From Diphasiastrum complanatum (Eukaryota; Streptophyta; Lycopodiopsida; Lycopodiales; Lycopodiaceae), in assembly GCA_029204225.1 (NCBI GenBank), contig CM055108.1:7851181-7915180 (forward strand): DNA of 64,000 nucleotides, given 5' to 3'. This document shows positions 27,101 to 36,229 of the stretch, piece by piece (the first letter of the stretch is position 1; every line of letters starts with the position of its first letter). The position numbers were made by a program, and so were the translations under genes. The notes below the pieces were generated by a model. That model was given only the letters and a program-made list of their open reading frames with translations, was not told the DNA's origin and searched no databases.

Positions 27101-28528
27101 TTGATCTCCACAACTTTTGAAAATAACTGTTCTAAACATAGTTGCATGAAGTGTGGATGGGGTCCATGGGTACCTTCATCGTGGCCTGACAACCTTATCA
27201 CTATTTTCCACAAGAGACCAAGCTTGCACTTGTATCCATGGAAATAGAATGGGCTGGTCTTAACTTCTCATGACAATGCTATTAGTATGGCCTACAAAAA
27301 TGCTTGATGTAGATGATCATGAATGTCAAGAAGGAACATTAATGATGGATTCAAATGGGCAAAAGGAGAATCGATTGCCACAAGCCAGTTCTTGTTTAAA
27401 CGCTGAAAAATTTAAATTTCTCTAAAAGAGTGTGGGACAGCATTTGTTGAAACTGCTGTCTTTATTTGCGACTCTATGGAGTCATTCCAGGCTTGTTCTA
27501 ACAGTGGTGAGGAAAGCATTCTGAGAAGCTCTTACACATACAAAGTCTATCATTCCTACAACCAATTGACCAGGAAGTCCACGACCTGAATTTTGCGTAT
27601 TAACCTACTACAAGGCATTTCTAGCTAGATTGTTTATCATGGACGATACTATAATGGTTTTCTAGCAATTGAATCAGCGCAATAGGATTAAACCAGTGAG
27701 GCTTGTCTTCTCTGGGGAAATGGTTCTCGCTCTTGTTTCAAAAACTTTCTTGAACCTTACATGATTCCTTGTTAGACCTTCATATTTTTTCTTTTAAGCC
27801 TCGTAAAATCATGATAATATTGAATGGGCACTTCAAGTTATTTTAAAAGCTTACTGTTACACCTGAAAGCATTCTATATGGCATCTCTTTTTGAATCCAC
27901 ACTGGAAGTGTTTGATAGAAAATAGCAGATGATGTGCACTAAAACCTCAATCTACAGGTGAACAATGTTTAGCTTGCAACCTCAATTGACGTCGATTTCC
28001 TTATCAGGAACCTATCTTTTTCTAGCATTGTTTAAACTACATTGACATGTTCAAATTTCACCTCATATCTCAAGATGCCAGTTTATTATTAGATTGACTG
28101 TACTTTCTCTGAAAGTATTAGGTTTTAGCTATCTGTGCTCACATCCAATTCTAGGTCCTCCAGATACAGTTTATTAACTGTAGATTAGGTTGTTAAGGGA
28201 TTCAGTTTTGTACATACTGTGGGAGCAGCTGTATTGATTACGATGCTTGATTTTAACAAGCGTTGCACCTCTTTCTAGGTTGGAAAACTTGCCGTCTTCA
28301 TCAGAAATCGTGACAGAAGTGCAGCGTCTGGACAAGCTGTCTATAACAAATAGACTAGTGGATCGATATTTTGATGAATTTGCAATCGAGGAAACAGACT
28401 CTTTATCAGGAGGAAAAGCTGCCTTTATGGTCTCACATGGCACTCACAAAGTCTTTCCAAGAAGATATGTCACGGCGGTGCCCATGCCTAGCAAATTACC
28501 TGATGGAACACAACTGATATCTCTTTAG
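162..28528 (+). CDS. Dentin sialophosphoprotein-like plant protein (At5g07980 group), 5' end outside window
   Basis: Seven exons can be joined: 162-3548, 3716-3855, 3963-6122, 6219-6267, 9885-10159, 10318-10431 and 28279-28528. All introns are GT-AG and all phases agree, giving 6375 nt (2124 residues plus stop). The first visible exon follows an acceptor (TGGAACAG) at 161, so the true N-terminus lies upstream. The protein is low-complexity and rich in Gln, Ser and Asn, with a Q-rich block near residues 280-330 ([19 protein letters not shown]). The C-terminus is the conserved part: LPWH, then [14 protein letters not shown], then [10 protein letters not shown], a predicted coiled coil ([21 protein letters not shown]) and the end [17 protein letters not shown]. 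These match my memory of the Arabidopsis At5g07940/07970/07980 family, annotated only as dentin sialophosphoprotein-related. The biochemical role is unknown and the name reflects composition, not function. The last exon is separated by a 17.8-kb intron that splits the coiled coil. Confidence 0.88.
6730..7285 (-). mobile_element. LINE (non-LTR) reverse transcriptase remnant
   Basis: Read on the minus strand, 7285-7140 gives a LINE RT stretch with [11 protein letters not shown] and then [20 protein letters not shown], matching the plant L1 RT block usually seen as GVKQGCPLSPTLFGLYIDEL. After a frameshift, 7083-6950 gives [13 protein letters not shown], so the catalytic YADD is YADV here, followed by [11 protein letters not shown]. 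Recognisable fragments continue to about 6730 ([13 protein letters not shown]). Several stops and frameshifts show that it is dead. No poly-A tail or target duplication was identified. Confidence 0.75.
7620..8075 (+). mobile_element. Ty3/gypsy integrase remnant
   Basis: Plus-strand translation gives [17 protein letters not shown], the H2C2 zinc-binding entry of a gypsy integrase, and then [20 protein letters not shown] near 7870-7945, the first catalytic Asp region (family form SVDFITNLPRSNKGNDAIWV). AAFIPVKS follows, as in family members with FIPVK. Frameshifts and stops separate the blocks. Later parts of the pol gene are not convincing, although 8760-8900 may hold decayed 3' sequence. The element lies inside intron 4 of the DSPP-like gene. 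Confidence 0.7.
12171..12558 (-). repeat. LTR of the gypsy element
   Basis: On the minus strand the segment begins TGTTACGAGAC and ends ATTCCTAACA, a TGTTA...TAACA inverted terminus typical of LTRs. It lies directly after a purine tract (AGCGGGAGGGAG, plus 12559-12570), as expected for a 3' LTR. It contains a short run of CATGTGTCTG-like repeats near 12385-12440. No matching second LTR was found in the window. Confidence 0.65.
12171..14807 (-). mobile_element. Truncated Ty3/gypsy element, minus orientation
   Basis: Going leftward on the minus strand: a gag fragment ([27 protein letters not shown]; 14807-14580), an abrupt join to RT ([20 protein letters not shown] near 14515-14450, then [15 protein letters not shown] near 14395-14350), an integrase H2C2 domain (13977-13717), an integrase core start ([19 protein letters not shown], 13639-) and an integrase C-terminal part ([20 protein letters not shown] to WFSVGEKVF, 13240-12975). 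A polypurine tract at 12570-12559 and one LTR (12171-12558) follow. Protease, most of RT and RNase H are missing or shortened, and frames are broken. The second LTR is absent. Confidence 0.8.
14930..15690 (-). pseudogene. Older Ty1/copia integrase fragment
   Basis: Minus-strand reading gives weak pre-integrase sequence, then [40 protein letters not shown] (family form SDNGGEY, second catalytic Asp changed to Asn) and YTPQQNG. After a frameshift come [21 protein letters not shown] and [17 protein letters not shown]. This is the integrase of the old minus-strand copia. The right edge is the insertion point of the younger copia, and the frame resumes with the protease at 21709. The left edge near 14930 breaks off into unrelated sequence. 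Confidence 0.75.
15691..16594 (+). repeat. 5' LTR of the nested copia
   Basis: A 904-bp direct repeat of 20825-21703, starting TG and ending CA. The region 15840-16110 has 11 copies of the core TCGCGA, mostly as ATTCGCGAA or GTCGCGAA. A TATA-like AATATAAATAC occurs near 16241, followed by the likely transcribed R/U5 part. Confidence 0.92.
16596..16607 (+). other. Primer-binding site of the nested copia
   Basis: TGTTATCAGAGC lies one base after the 5' LTR. It differs at one position from TGGTATCAGAGC, the usual site complementary to initiator tRNA-Met in plant copia elements. Confidence 0.8.
16733..18973 (+). pseudogene. Copia gag-protease-integrase, broken
   Basis: Gag begins [20 protein letters not shown] with the copia-like SNYLIWKLK block and stops after 60 codons; homology resumes in other frames. 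Two CCHC knuckles are seen: [14 protein letters not shown] and [14 protein letters not shown] (17477-17590). The protease motif [11 protein letters not shown] is near 17753. The pre-integrase region ends [15 protein letters not shown] and HSDIC (18205-18300). The integrase block [14 protein letters not shown] and TPQHNGIAE is near 18465-18580, then comes [15 protein letters not shown]. Stops and frameshifts fall after residue 60 of gag, in gag, before the knuckles, after protease, and within integrase (18358, 18584, 18835), so no functional polyprotein can be made. Confidence 0.88.
19170..20815 (+). pseudogene. Copia reverse transcriptase-RNase H, partly open
   Basis: A 426-codon open stretch (19170-20450) contains [46 protein letters not shown], a degenerate [21 protein letters not shown] and the catalytic [10 protein letters not shown] near residue 229. 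Then come [15 protein letters not shown] and the RNase H start [14 protein letters not shown] stop at 20448 interrupts RNase H; after it [14 protein letters not shown] and [11 protein letters not shown] are still readable to about 20690, followed by a frameshift. The reading frame was cut off from gag by earlier breaks. Its length makes it look like a gene, but it is a transposon relic. Confidence 0.9.
20815..20824 (+). other. Polypurine tract of the nested copia
   Basis: GAGAGGGAGC lies immediately before the 3' LTR start at 20825, the expected site of plus-strand priming. Confidence 0.75.
20825..21703 (+). repeat. 3' LTR of the nested copia
   Basis: An 879-bp copy of the 5' LTR with the same TGTAGAACACC start and CCTACA end. 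Relative to the 5' LTR it lacks about 28 bp near 21010 and has short insertions near 21060-21080. It also carries 11 TCGCGA cores. Confidence 0.92.
21709..22033 (-). pseudogene. Older Ty1/copia protease fragment
   Basis: Minus-strand reading gives [27 protein letters not shown], the copia aspartic protease motif (DSGASSHM), followed by [10 protein letters not shown] and [13 protein letters not shown]. It continues to the insertion point of the younger copia at 21708 and resumes as pre-integrase at 15690. This shows that the young element split the old one. Confidence 0.8.
22562..23120 (-). pseudogene. Copia reverse transcriptase fragment, out of order
   Basis: Minus-strand reading gives [74 protein letters not shown] and [16 protein letters not shown]. 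This is a copia RT N-terminal half with the first catalytic Asp ([10 protein letters not shown]) kept, and it ends before YVDD. It lies between the gag and the protease of the old minus-strand copia, which is not the normal order, so it is probably from a separate insertion or a rearrangement. Confidence 0.8.
23150..23860 (+). pseudogene. Plus-strand copia protease-integrase debris
   Basis: Plus-strand reading near 23185-23250 gives [18 protein letters not shown] (protease, DSGAS changed to DSSAS). Near 23605-23640 it gives [13 protein letters not shown], followed by integrase-like sequence that needs frameshifts (family form DLCGPMQT). It is opposite in strand to the neighbouring gag and RT scraps. 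The segment is short and heavily mutated. Confidence 0.6.
23969..24800 (-). pseudogene. Older Ty1/copia gag fragment
   Basis: Minus-strand reading starts with [20 protein letters not shown], the conserved start of copia gag. After frameshifts it continues through [20 protein letters not shown] to a zinc knuckle [17 protein letters not shown] (about 24087-24040). The region lies just inside a non-autonomous LTR element whose left edge is at 24803, so that insertion probably removed or displaced the 5' end of the old copia. Confidence 0.8.
24811..25676. mobile_element. hAT-like non-autonomous DNA transposon with 8-bp TSD
   Basis: The element is 24819-25668 (850 bp). It starts CATAGTTGCAGCG and ends CGCTGCAACTATG, a perfect 13-bp terminal inversion apart from internal slippage. 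It is flanked by identical TCTCAGAG at 24811-24818 and 25669-25676, an 8-bp duplication as made by hAT transposases. Both ends carry clusters of the palindrome GAATCGCGATTC or parts of it (24832-24900 and 25605-25655), with poly-A and poly-T tracts inside. No transposase is encoded. The middle contains a G/C-rich block (25270-25400). The superfamily is inferred from TSD length only. Confidence 0.8.
25268..25400. repeat. G/C-rich internal repeat block of the hAT-like element
   Basis: Short diverged tandem copies of a unit like GGGGGGTTCGGGGGGC plus its complement-like CAATAGCCCCC form alternating G runs and C runs of 4-7 bases. They can fold as hairpins or G-quadruplexes. The open frames seen here on the minus strand (PPNPP-rich) are composition artefacts. 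Confidence 0.7.
25677..25889 (-). repeat. Larger part of the 3' LTR of the TRIM-like element
   Basis: It aligns by eye with 26689-26926: shared blocks include AATAGCAGCAGCAGAAGAGAG, GCGCTTATGTAACTAAA, and the tail AAACTACTTCTCTAACA. The right copy has a few extra bases (GTTTAGCCGCTACATCAG). The remaining end of this LTR is at 24803-24818, beyond the hAT insertion. Confidence 0.85.
26676..26926 (-). repeat. 5' LTR of the TRIM-like element
   Basis: A 251-bp repeat that abuts the primer-binding site at 26664-26675. It carries the uninterrupted sequence TACTCAGAGTTACG, which in the other LTR is broken by the hAT-like element at TCTCAGAG. Confidence 0.85.
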
Positions 28529-31220
28529 CAGGAGTCTTTGCTTGATTATATTCAAATTGTAGCATTCTTCGAGCTCAGCTCTTGTCGCAATTGCGGCAAG
28601 GTCATTTTTTTCTGTACATTCATTTATTACTTGATGGTCGCTGGCTTTCTGTTGACCGTTGAGTGCTTAGATCTTATTGAAGGTGATTGTCATGATAACC
28701 AATACTGTATCCAGTGCTCTTTCAATACCAGGGCAAGTCCAAGAGCTTCTTACCAGTGGAGCTTGTCATAGCCTGAACTGAGTTGATGGCAAACTTTTGT
28801 AGATGATCTCAAAGCAACTTATGCTGGCTGGACAAGATCCACATGCTTGCTATGCACAAAATGCAAGCAAACAAAATTGTGTACAATACGAACAAACAAT
28901 TGACATTTTAGTTGACTGCAAAATTACTTATTGTACGTTATCCCCATGATCCATTGCATGCATCAGGGAGCCCAAGCTGTATTGTTTTCCCAAAGCTAAA
29001 AGTCAATTAGACCAAAAATTTTAGCTCAGATTTTGATTTGCCATCAGCTCAAATTTTGAAGATGCCCATGTAAGGCCATTTCTGCAAATCTTGGTGAGAA
29101 TGAAGAACCTTGTTAGGATTACTTTGTAAACAAGATTAAAGCAAAAGCCTTCAAGAACACTTTCAAGTGTTCAAGCTATTCAATTTTATCTTGGCTCATT
29201 TTGTGGTGTTTTTTAATTGCATACCAATATTAGACACTAAACTTTTGAACATTGTTGTGGTTCATTGACAATGGGACAATACCACTCTTTTTGATAGCAG
29301 ATCATGTATTGAGTCTGTTAAGAACTATACATCCGGAATGCTGTGTTCTGAACATAATTTTTGACATTTCGTTCAGAAAAACATATTGAGCAAAAGAAAT
29401 GTCATTATGGCTTGGTCTGAATGTTTTGTAGATTTTGGTGACATGCTGACTTTCAGTATTGTTCAGTACGTGACGACTAAGCATTTCATAATCTGCTCAG
29501 ATTGCACCCAAAACATCCCAGGCTTCACTACTGGCAGAAGCAAGTGCATCGTTGACAGGTCTTCTATGGGATATGAAACCCTAGCTATCAGATTATCAGG
29601 CTGCTGAATCAATATTATGAAACTGTGTGCAGCTAGATTTGTGTTTGTTACTGCTCTTTTTGTTACGTGAAAATCCTTGGGATTTTTTTGCACCAACAAA
29701 ACACAATTTAGTAGGATATATCAACAATTTTAGGTTTTTAAATTTAAAATTTTTAAGACAGCAAAAACAACAGCGAATTTGTTGGGGGCACTGGGATTTT
29801 TGACTACCGCTCTGAACGATGCCGAATGATGCTGTTCAAAGAGGTTAATTTATGTATTACAAGTTCGGAGTAACATGACGTACATTTTGTTTTTTGTAAT
29901 CTGTGGTCGTGGGATGCCATTATGAAACCGGAGATACTATCAGCTGCTCTTCTGTTGATCCTTGTCAGGGCTTGGTAAAGGAAACGAGAGAGATTATCTC
30001 AAGAACTTGAGATGCGTATGGTTTGAGCAATCCTTGCCACAAATTACCTGTATCAAGGACGTTTTCTGACAGGGAGGTGTATGGTCCTATTTTGTGAGAC
30101 AGATGAAGCCAGCATCCTTGTATTTCTGATTATGTTATTTTGTTTGGTGGTGTGCATATCTATAGCTATATTTTACTTTACAAGCCCTAAGAAGGTGCAA
30201 CAACCAAGTCATAACTAGTGCTTATTGAATATAACACAGCTTATGACATTCTTAGTGATGTATATTATAGCCATAACGCATGTACAGAGACATTGTCAAC
30301 TTTGCCAAGTTTTTACTCTATTTATATTTGCCATTTAATGCATGCTCTTTTTACATGGGAATGAAGAAGAGAGTATGTTGAGCTTCTGATAGTTTAAACT
30401 AATTTTCATGGTTGTTATATGCCCAAAAAATAGGATGTGTTTCGGACCCCTCAAAAAAGAAAGCAAATACAATTTTTGTACTAGCAATGTGATTGAAAAT
30501 TAGTATTTTTTATTCTAAACTATGATATGAAGAGAAGCTTCTCTTGTTGAAATAAGAATCATGCCAAATAGCTTGTGTACTTTTGGCTTTTGATTCAGGT
30601 GGCATACAAACCATAAAGATTCATGTACCATGTTGAGTGTTGTTTGGGAATTTTTCCTTAGTTTTTGTATTATAGGAGTATGTTTTGCAATGCTGCAATT
30701 TCTGAAGTGTGGGGAGGGATCCAGTCTTAATAAAGTTAATGCATTTTCCTTATCAACTCAATATTGAAATATGATAATTTGCTTACTAATCTTTTGTCCT
30801 TCAAGGCCTAGGTAATATAATTAAGCATGCAGAGTCACAATAGACTTTGATTGGTGCCACATAACTTAAGTTACAAATTTCAAGGTTGATGTATGTGTAA
30901 CTGCTCTACCATTTCTACATAATGTAGAGTTCTTGGAGTAAAATGTATTCAAACTCTTCCCAACTTTAAATTTAGTTTACAGTCCATTGGTAATAGTTTG
31001 AATGGATACATGCTAGCTAGAAAATATTCTTTCAAATGGTTAAAATTTATTTGATGGTGACAACATGCAATAAAATGTCAAAAGTGTGACCTCCAACCAT
31101 GAAGTTTCCAAAAATGGTACTAGTCGTATTTTTTGTAGTCAAGATTATCTTTGACAAGAAATTATAGATTTCAAATTCAACGTCATGTGTTTATGATTGT
31201 GACAACTATTTTGCCGCACT
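28529..31220. other. 3' flank of the DSPP-like gene; no gene seen
   Basis: The first few hundred bases after the stop codon at 28526-28528 are expected to be 3' UTR. A poly-A site cannot be fixed by eye. The rest is AT-rich with only short open frames lacking family motifs. Confidence 0.5.
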
Positions 31221-31384
31221 TCATGTATGCTTGTGTTCCAATCAACTATGAAACAATATTCTATTATCCACAAACGCATAACATAAATTGTCAAAAATGT
31301 GTCTCATGTATACTTGTGTTCCAATCAACTATGAAACAATATTCTATTATCCACAAACGCATAACAAAAATTGTCAAAAATGTG
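31221..31384. repeat. 82-bp tandem duplication, two copies
   Basis: Units at 31221-31302 and 31303-31384 share CTTGTGTTCCAATCAACTA and TTATCCACAAACGCATAAC and differ at only a few bases. The short overlapping open frames here are by-products of the repeat. Confidence 0.9.
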
Positions 31385-33280
31385 TTGCTTATCAAAGCTA
31401 TCATCATAGAGGGCAGTTTCGCTCAATGATTCACACATTGACCATTCTTGTGTATGACATAACAAATATCGCTAAAGTCAATATTGTACTCATTCTCCAA
31501 AAAATAATAGGCTTGTAAACATCCCCTTATGTAAAAAAAATCTCCAAAGCATCATAGGTCTAGACATGTGCCAAGGCTTTGTTAGCAACTTATCAACATT
31601 TCCCAAGCAAGACATTTGAAATAAATTGTAGGGACAACAATGAATTTGGCTAATATAGACCAAGCTTCCATCTGGTATCTTATTAGCATCTCTACAAAAG
31701 TATGCTCAATATCTTGTTGACAATTGTGAGGGCAATGTTGATTGATATTGTAGGTTCCAATTAGCTCTGGTAGTAGTGGCTCTGGTAACGACTCAATACA
31801 ATAAATATTGGAACTCATCCATATGTATTATCATTATGTTAGAAATAATTTTCATTGAATACACATACCATCATCTCTACCTCATTTTTTTTACTTGAGG
31901 TAGGTGTAGAGAACTCCTAATTTAAAAAGTAATTAAACAATTGAGAATAAGAAAAGGTAATCAAATGAAGTTATTCACCAGAAATGAAGGTCTAACTCAT
32001 TCTCACATTCAAGGTGTCGTTCAACCAAGACAACTTAGGGTTTGTCTTGAGAAAGGGAAAGGTTGATCATATGGTCGATAAGCGGATGTGAGTATCTATC
32101 AAACAATTGAAATTTTAGACCCTTGTTCTCAATGACATGTTCTCAATTGTTTTGGAGCATCTTAAACCACCATATTTACTTATTTCCTTTCTACACTTCC
32201 ATGAGAGGTTGTACATATTAAGAAGTAACTTTGGCCAAATTTCTGAGCACAATGGGGCATCATAACATACGTACTTCAAAAAAAAGAAAAATGTAGTATG
32301 AAAGATATTAAATTTCTCAAAGAGAATGATCGATGAAGATTAAGTGGCTAATACTTTGATAGTCAAAACATATAATAGGCTGGTCTTGATGGAGTTTGGT
32401 CAACGTCCGTATCAAAACTTCACGAGATGATTTACCAATATTAGGGATTGCCTATCCTTTTCTCCCTATCGACTGTTCTACTTAGGGATGCTATTTAGAA
32501 TTTAACTATTTGATTCTAGTCATCTATAAACTCAATTTGTGGATTGGGCATGATATCTGTCATAACATTTTAGATCTTGCTTAGTTTTTTGCAAATGTGA
32601 TTGTACCAATAGTGAATTGAGCCTACTTCCTTTGTATTTTATGTTCTCAAAAGTTAATGTAAGAGCCTAAGTTCCCTCTTTTTGTGCATTGTGAGAGTGA
32701 GAGAAAGAGAGAAAACAATGAGGACAAATGCCTGGATTTACATTGAAGCTTTGTTCTTTCCATTGCACGTGAGATATGATTTGGTAATTGCATATGATTG
32801 TTTTTCTTTTGCTTGTAAGAACAATCTTCGAAGCTTTTGAAGTAGTTTAGCTTTGCCCTATGCCTTATAAGATTCACCACTGGCCACGCGGTTGTCCTCT
32901 TCTCTAGTTGAATCTTTCACCTACTATTCGTGATTCATCAACCTTTTGTGGCTTGACGATGGCATGTCTTTGAATTTGGCCCACGACCGAGTCTTGACAA
33001 CACTCAAATTCTACCTTAGCATCTTGGAAAATAGTTAAGTAGTACACTTCACTAGCACTCGTGGCCCCACAAAAAAACATCTCACCCCCCTTAGATGGGG
33101 TGGGGGGGGCCTGTGCTGCAAAGGCAATGTAGGTGCATTTGCCAAGCACTCTCTAACGAGCCATTATACTCCAACAATCAGTGAGTTGACTTACAATTAT
33201 TTAGAGTCTAGAGTCTAGACAAATGATTGAGAGAGTAAAATTTTAGCTTAAAACAACTTGGCGTCATAATGAGGTATATA
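31385..33280. other. Intergenic, no gene recognised
   Basis: AT-rich sequence without coding motifs. A short G-rich/C-rich spot (CACCCCCC ... GGGGTGGGGGGGG) lies at 33080-33112. Confidence 0.5.
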
Positions 33281-33282
33281 AA

Positions 33283-34181
33283 CAATGTTCTAGAAACCTC
33301 TTAGGGGTTTCCCTCCAATATGCTGCATTTTTTGAAAATTTTTGGCTTCCAAATCCAACATCTCATATTTTTTGCCGGCAGATTTACATTCACAAATTAT
33401 TTTATTGATTCAATAAACCTATGTAAGCCAAGTTTTGTTCCTTACTTTACTATACACATTCCCTCCATATAAAAATCACAAACATAAAAATTTCCTGCAT
33501 TTTAAAAAAGTTATCGATTTTTTAAAAGTCAACTTCCTGTAAGTTTTTTATGAATTCAATTTTCAATGAAAGATGCCGATTCCATTCTCAAGAGATGTCG
33601 GCTTTCCCGAACATTGTATGTAAACATGAAAATAGACTCTATATGAAAGGGTTCATAAATTTCCTTTGTAAGAACTAAGAACCTTTCTTAATTTCTTCAA
33701 GAGTGAATTTAGTTTGACAAAATTTTGGCTTCTCTTGAGTTTCGAAATGCCATTGACAGGCAAGCCGCAATACTCCCCCAAATTTCACCCTTTCTTAGGC
33801 ATTCTTTCAACGAATGGTGCCAGGCATCACGAGAAAATTGTTAGGAGGACACGATGACTCATGATTATTCACAGAGAATCATGAGTCATCGTGAATTTTC
33901 CTTGCATACATATAGGCTTAAAATATTTCTAAAAGTCATACGCTCGCACAAACATGCTGAATCGAAGCATATAGCAGATCGTAAGGAAGCTAATTTTGCC
34001 AGGAAAATTCATGCACAGTTAACATACAGAGAACAAACATAGAATGAATGAGGGAGAGAGAGAACAGACAGAACAAACACATTATGAATGAGGGAGAGAG
34101 AGAACAAACACATACAGAGGGAGAAGAGGCAGCGAGCAGCAGAGAAGACAGACAAAGCGTAGCACCAGCACCAGCACCAGC

Positions 34182-34237
<56 letters not shown>

Positions 34238-34256
34238 AGGGAGGGAGGGAGGGAGG

Positions 34257-34317
<61 letters not shown>

Positions 34318-35090
34318 TGGCCCAATTGACACTTATATTGACACATGTTGCAACGTGACAATGCATGGCCAGATGTGGGCCATACCCTTTGCTGGACACG
34401 TGTCAGTATGGCTGAAACAAAATTAGACACGTGTCGCGTAGCATGTGTTGAAACATGCTGATGTGGCGAGACAAATGTTGTGCACATACTGGCCAGTGGT
34501 GTGTACACCGTCTCCGTGTCAAGCGCAAATTGGTGGACGACAATTTTTTCAAAATTGTGGGAACATATTTGCTGCGTTCTGGCTGCAAGAAATGGAAAAC
34601 GCTGATTGTCACACGGTTTTGCTATGATTCCAAGGCTCCAGGTACTATTGTTGATTTTACAGGTGCACTATGTACATTTATTTTGACTAGATGTTTTGGT
34701 AGTGGGTACAGGTTGAAATTCAAAGTTGGGTATCCGAAACAGTTCCAGATGCACGAATCACATCATATTCATATGTGCTTCAATTGCAGTTGATAAGCTT
34801 CAAATCTTGCAATGTTTTCCGCTAGTTTCTGATAATTAGGTGTGTGAATTTTTTGAGGATTCAAGACTGAGCAATGCTCAGAAAGTCGGCATAGTTCAAG
34901 AATGAAATCGGCATCTTTTCTCAAAAATCAGCATGGCAAAAATTGTACAGGATTTTTTATGTCATAAATCTTGGATTTTATAAAGGAAAACCGACAAGCA
35001 AGAGCTTGTGACTCAATAGAGACCGAAAAACTTTTTCACATATCGATTTTTGGAGGGAATCCTCAAAGAGGTTTCCCGAACACTGGTATT
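33283..35090. repeat. Diverged inverted repeat around an AG microsatellite
   Basis: Two pairs of blocks match in inverted order. Outer pair: 33283-33325 (AAACCTCTTAGGGGTTTCCC) against the complement of 35041-35085 (AAACCTCTTTGAGGATTCCC). Inner pair: 33562-33610 (AAAGATGCCGATTCCATTCT) against the complement of 34885-34928 (AAAGATGCCGATTTCATTCT). The order is consistent with arms of about 200-330 bp around a 1.2-kb centre. Similar wording (AAAGATGTCGATTTGATTCT) recurs at 43508, so the arms probably belong to a dispersed family. The boundaries are uncertain. Confidence 0.55.
34041..34314 (+). repeat. AG / GGGA microsatellite with a flanking duplication
   Basis: A (GA)n run from 34182, then (GGGA)7, then (GA)n to 34314. 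Before it, 34043-34115 contains two copies of ATGAATGAGGGAGAGAGAGA about 43 bp apart, and an AGCACC trimer run (34160-34180). Confidence 0.95.
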
Positions 35091-35897
35091 GAGGATCAAA
35101 TTCAATCTTTGACTATGAAATTGGCGTTGAACTTCACCTAAAAGGACACGGTTTGGAAGTTGGAATTCGCAAGTCCAATCTACATAGCATGTCCAAGGGG
35201 GCACCGGCAAGGCGGGCCTAGTTGCCTTTCAAAGAAGCCAAAAAAATTTGGTAGTCCCAATTAAAAGATTGCACTTGTAATTAAAATGCCAAATTTCACA
35301 TAAGCCTTTTTTATTCATAAAATCAACAAAATTATGGGGGTCCTTCATGATTGCTTACTCACCTGCATGATTACCTATCTACTACCTAATTTCAAAAAAT
35401 TAAACAACAAATATGTCAGGCAGCATGCACAAGCAGGCCTGCTACGATCGATCGTAACAGTGGCTCTGCCTACTGCCTACCTCACTGCTCGCGCATGCTG
35501 CATGCCTCGAATAACAATCATAATGGTAGCTCTACCTACCTCGCCGCTCTCTGCGACTTGGTAGGTAGTGCTACCAAATATGGCCCATAGCCACCCTGCT
35601 CATGCCCGCTATATAGTACACAATATGATGCTAATGCAACAAAATGGACACAAAACAGAAAACAATGTGTTCTAAATCGTATACGCATAAATATTTGCCA
35701 ATATGACTTGCAGGGTAGTCGATGAAATGATGCTAACGATTATGGCCCATACCCACCTTGCTCATGCATGCTACTGAGTACATAATGTACTAATGCAATG
35801 AAGTGGACAAAAAAAGAAAAACAATGTGTCCTTAGTCATATATCCAGAATACAAAAACCTCCTCCATGTACTTACCATGCAGAATGAAATCATGAAA

Positions 35898-36009
35898 TTG
35901 GATGAACATGCGATAACAAGTGGAAACTAGATTTCATTGGATGAACATGCGATAACAAGTGGAAACTAGATTTCATTGGATGAACATGCGATAACAAGTG
36001 GAAACTAGT
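35898..36009. repeat. 39-bp minisatellite, almost three copies
   Basis: Units start at 35898, 35937 and 35976 with TTGGATGAACATGCGATAAC and are virtually identical; the third ends at about 36009 in AAACTAG. It lies about 220 bp downstream of the PEPCK stop codon on the minus strand, so it may be in or just past the 3' UTR. Confidence 0.93.
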
Positions 36010-36229
36010 TATGAAGATTGAAAATCACTTTGTCTGTAGAGATTCCAAGCTCTTTAAACACCGATTGGAACATACACATGTACAATGTGAAGATCCCATT
36101 CCTAACTAAGGCTCTGCTGCTCCAAATTGCGTAAGTAGCAGAGAGGATAAATAGCTCTATATCCAAGGTACTTCCTAGTACAACCCAAGTAATACCAGAA
36201 AAGAAAGTGTAACTGCACAAAGACATGAT

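Larger units (their letters stand above)
10432..28278 (+). other. Giant intron 6 (about 17.8 kb) of the DSPP-like gene
   Basis: The donor is TCAAG|GTTTTC at 10432 and the acceptor is TTTCTAG at 28278. The split codon AG|G restores an Arg and an uninterrupted coiled coil ([10 protein letters not shown]). Most of the span is nested retrotransposons. The remaining stretches 10432-12170 and 26927-28278 contain no gene or element I can name. Read-through of the donor adds 17 residues and reaches a stop near 10486. Confidence 0.85.

Noticed and set aside
34009-34508. Long minus-strand frames made of Leu-Ser repeats, and Arg-Glu frames on the plus strand
   Set aside because: They are translations of the AG microsatellite and nothing else. 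The same applies at 46435-46656 and 49724-50041.
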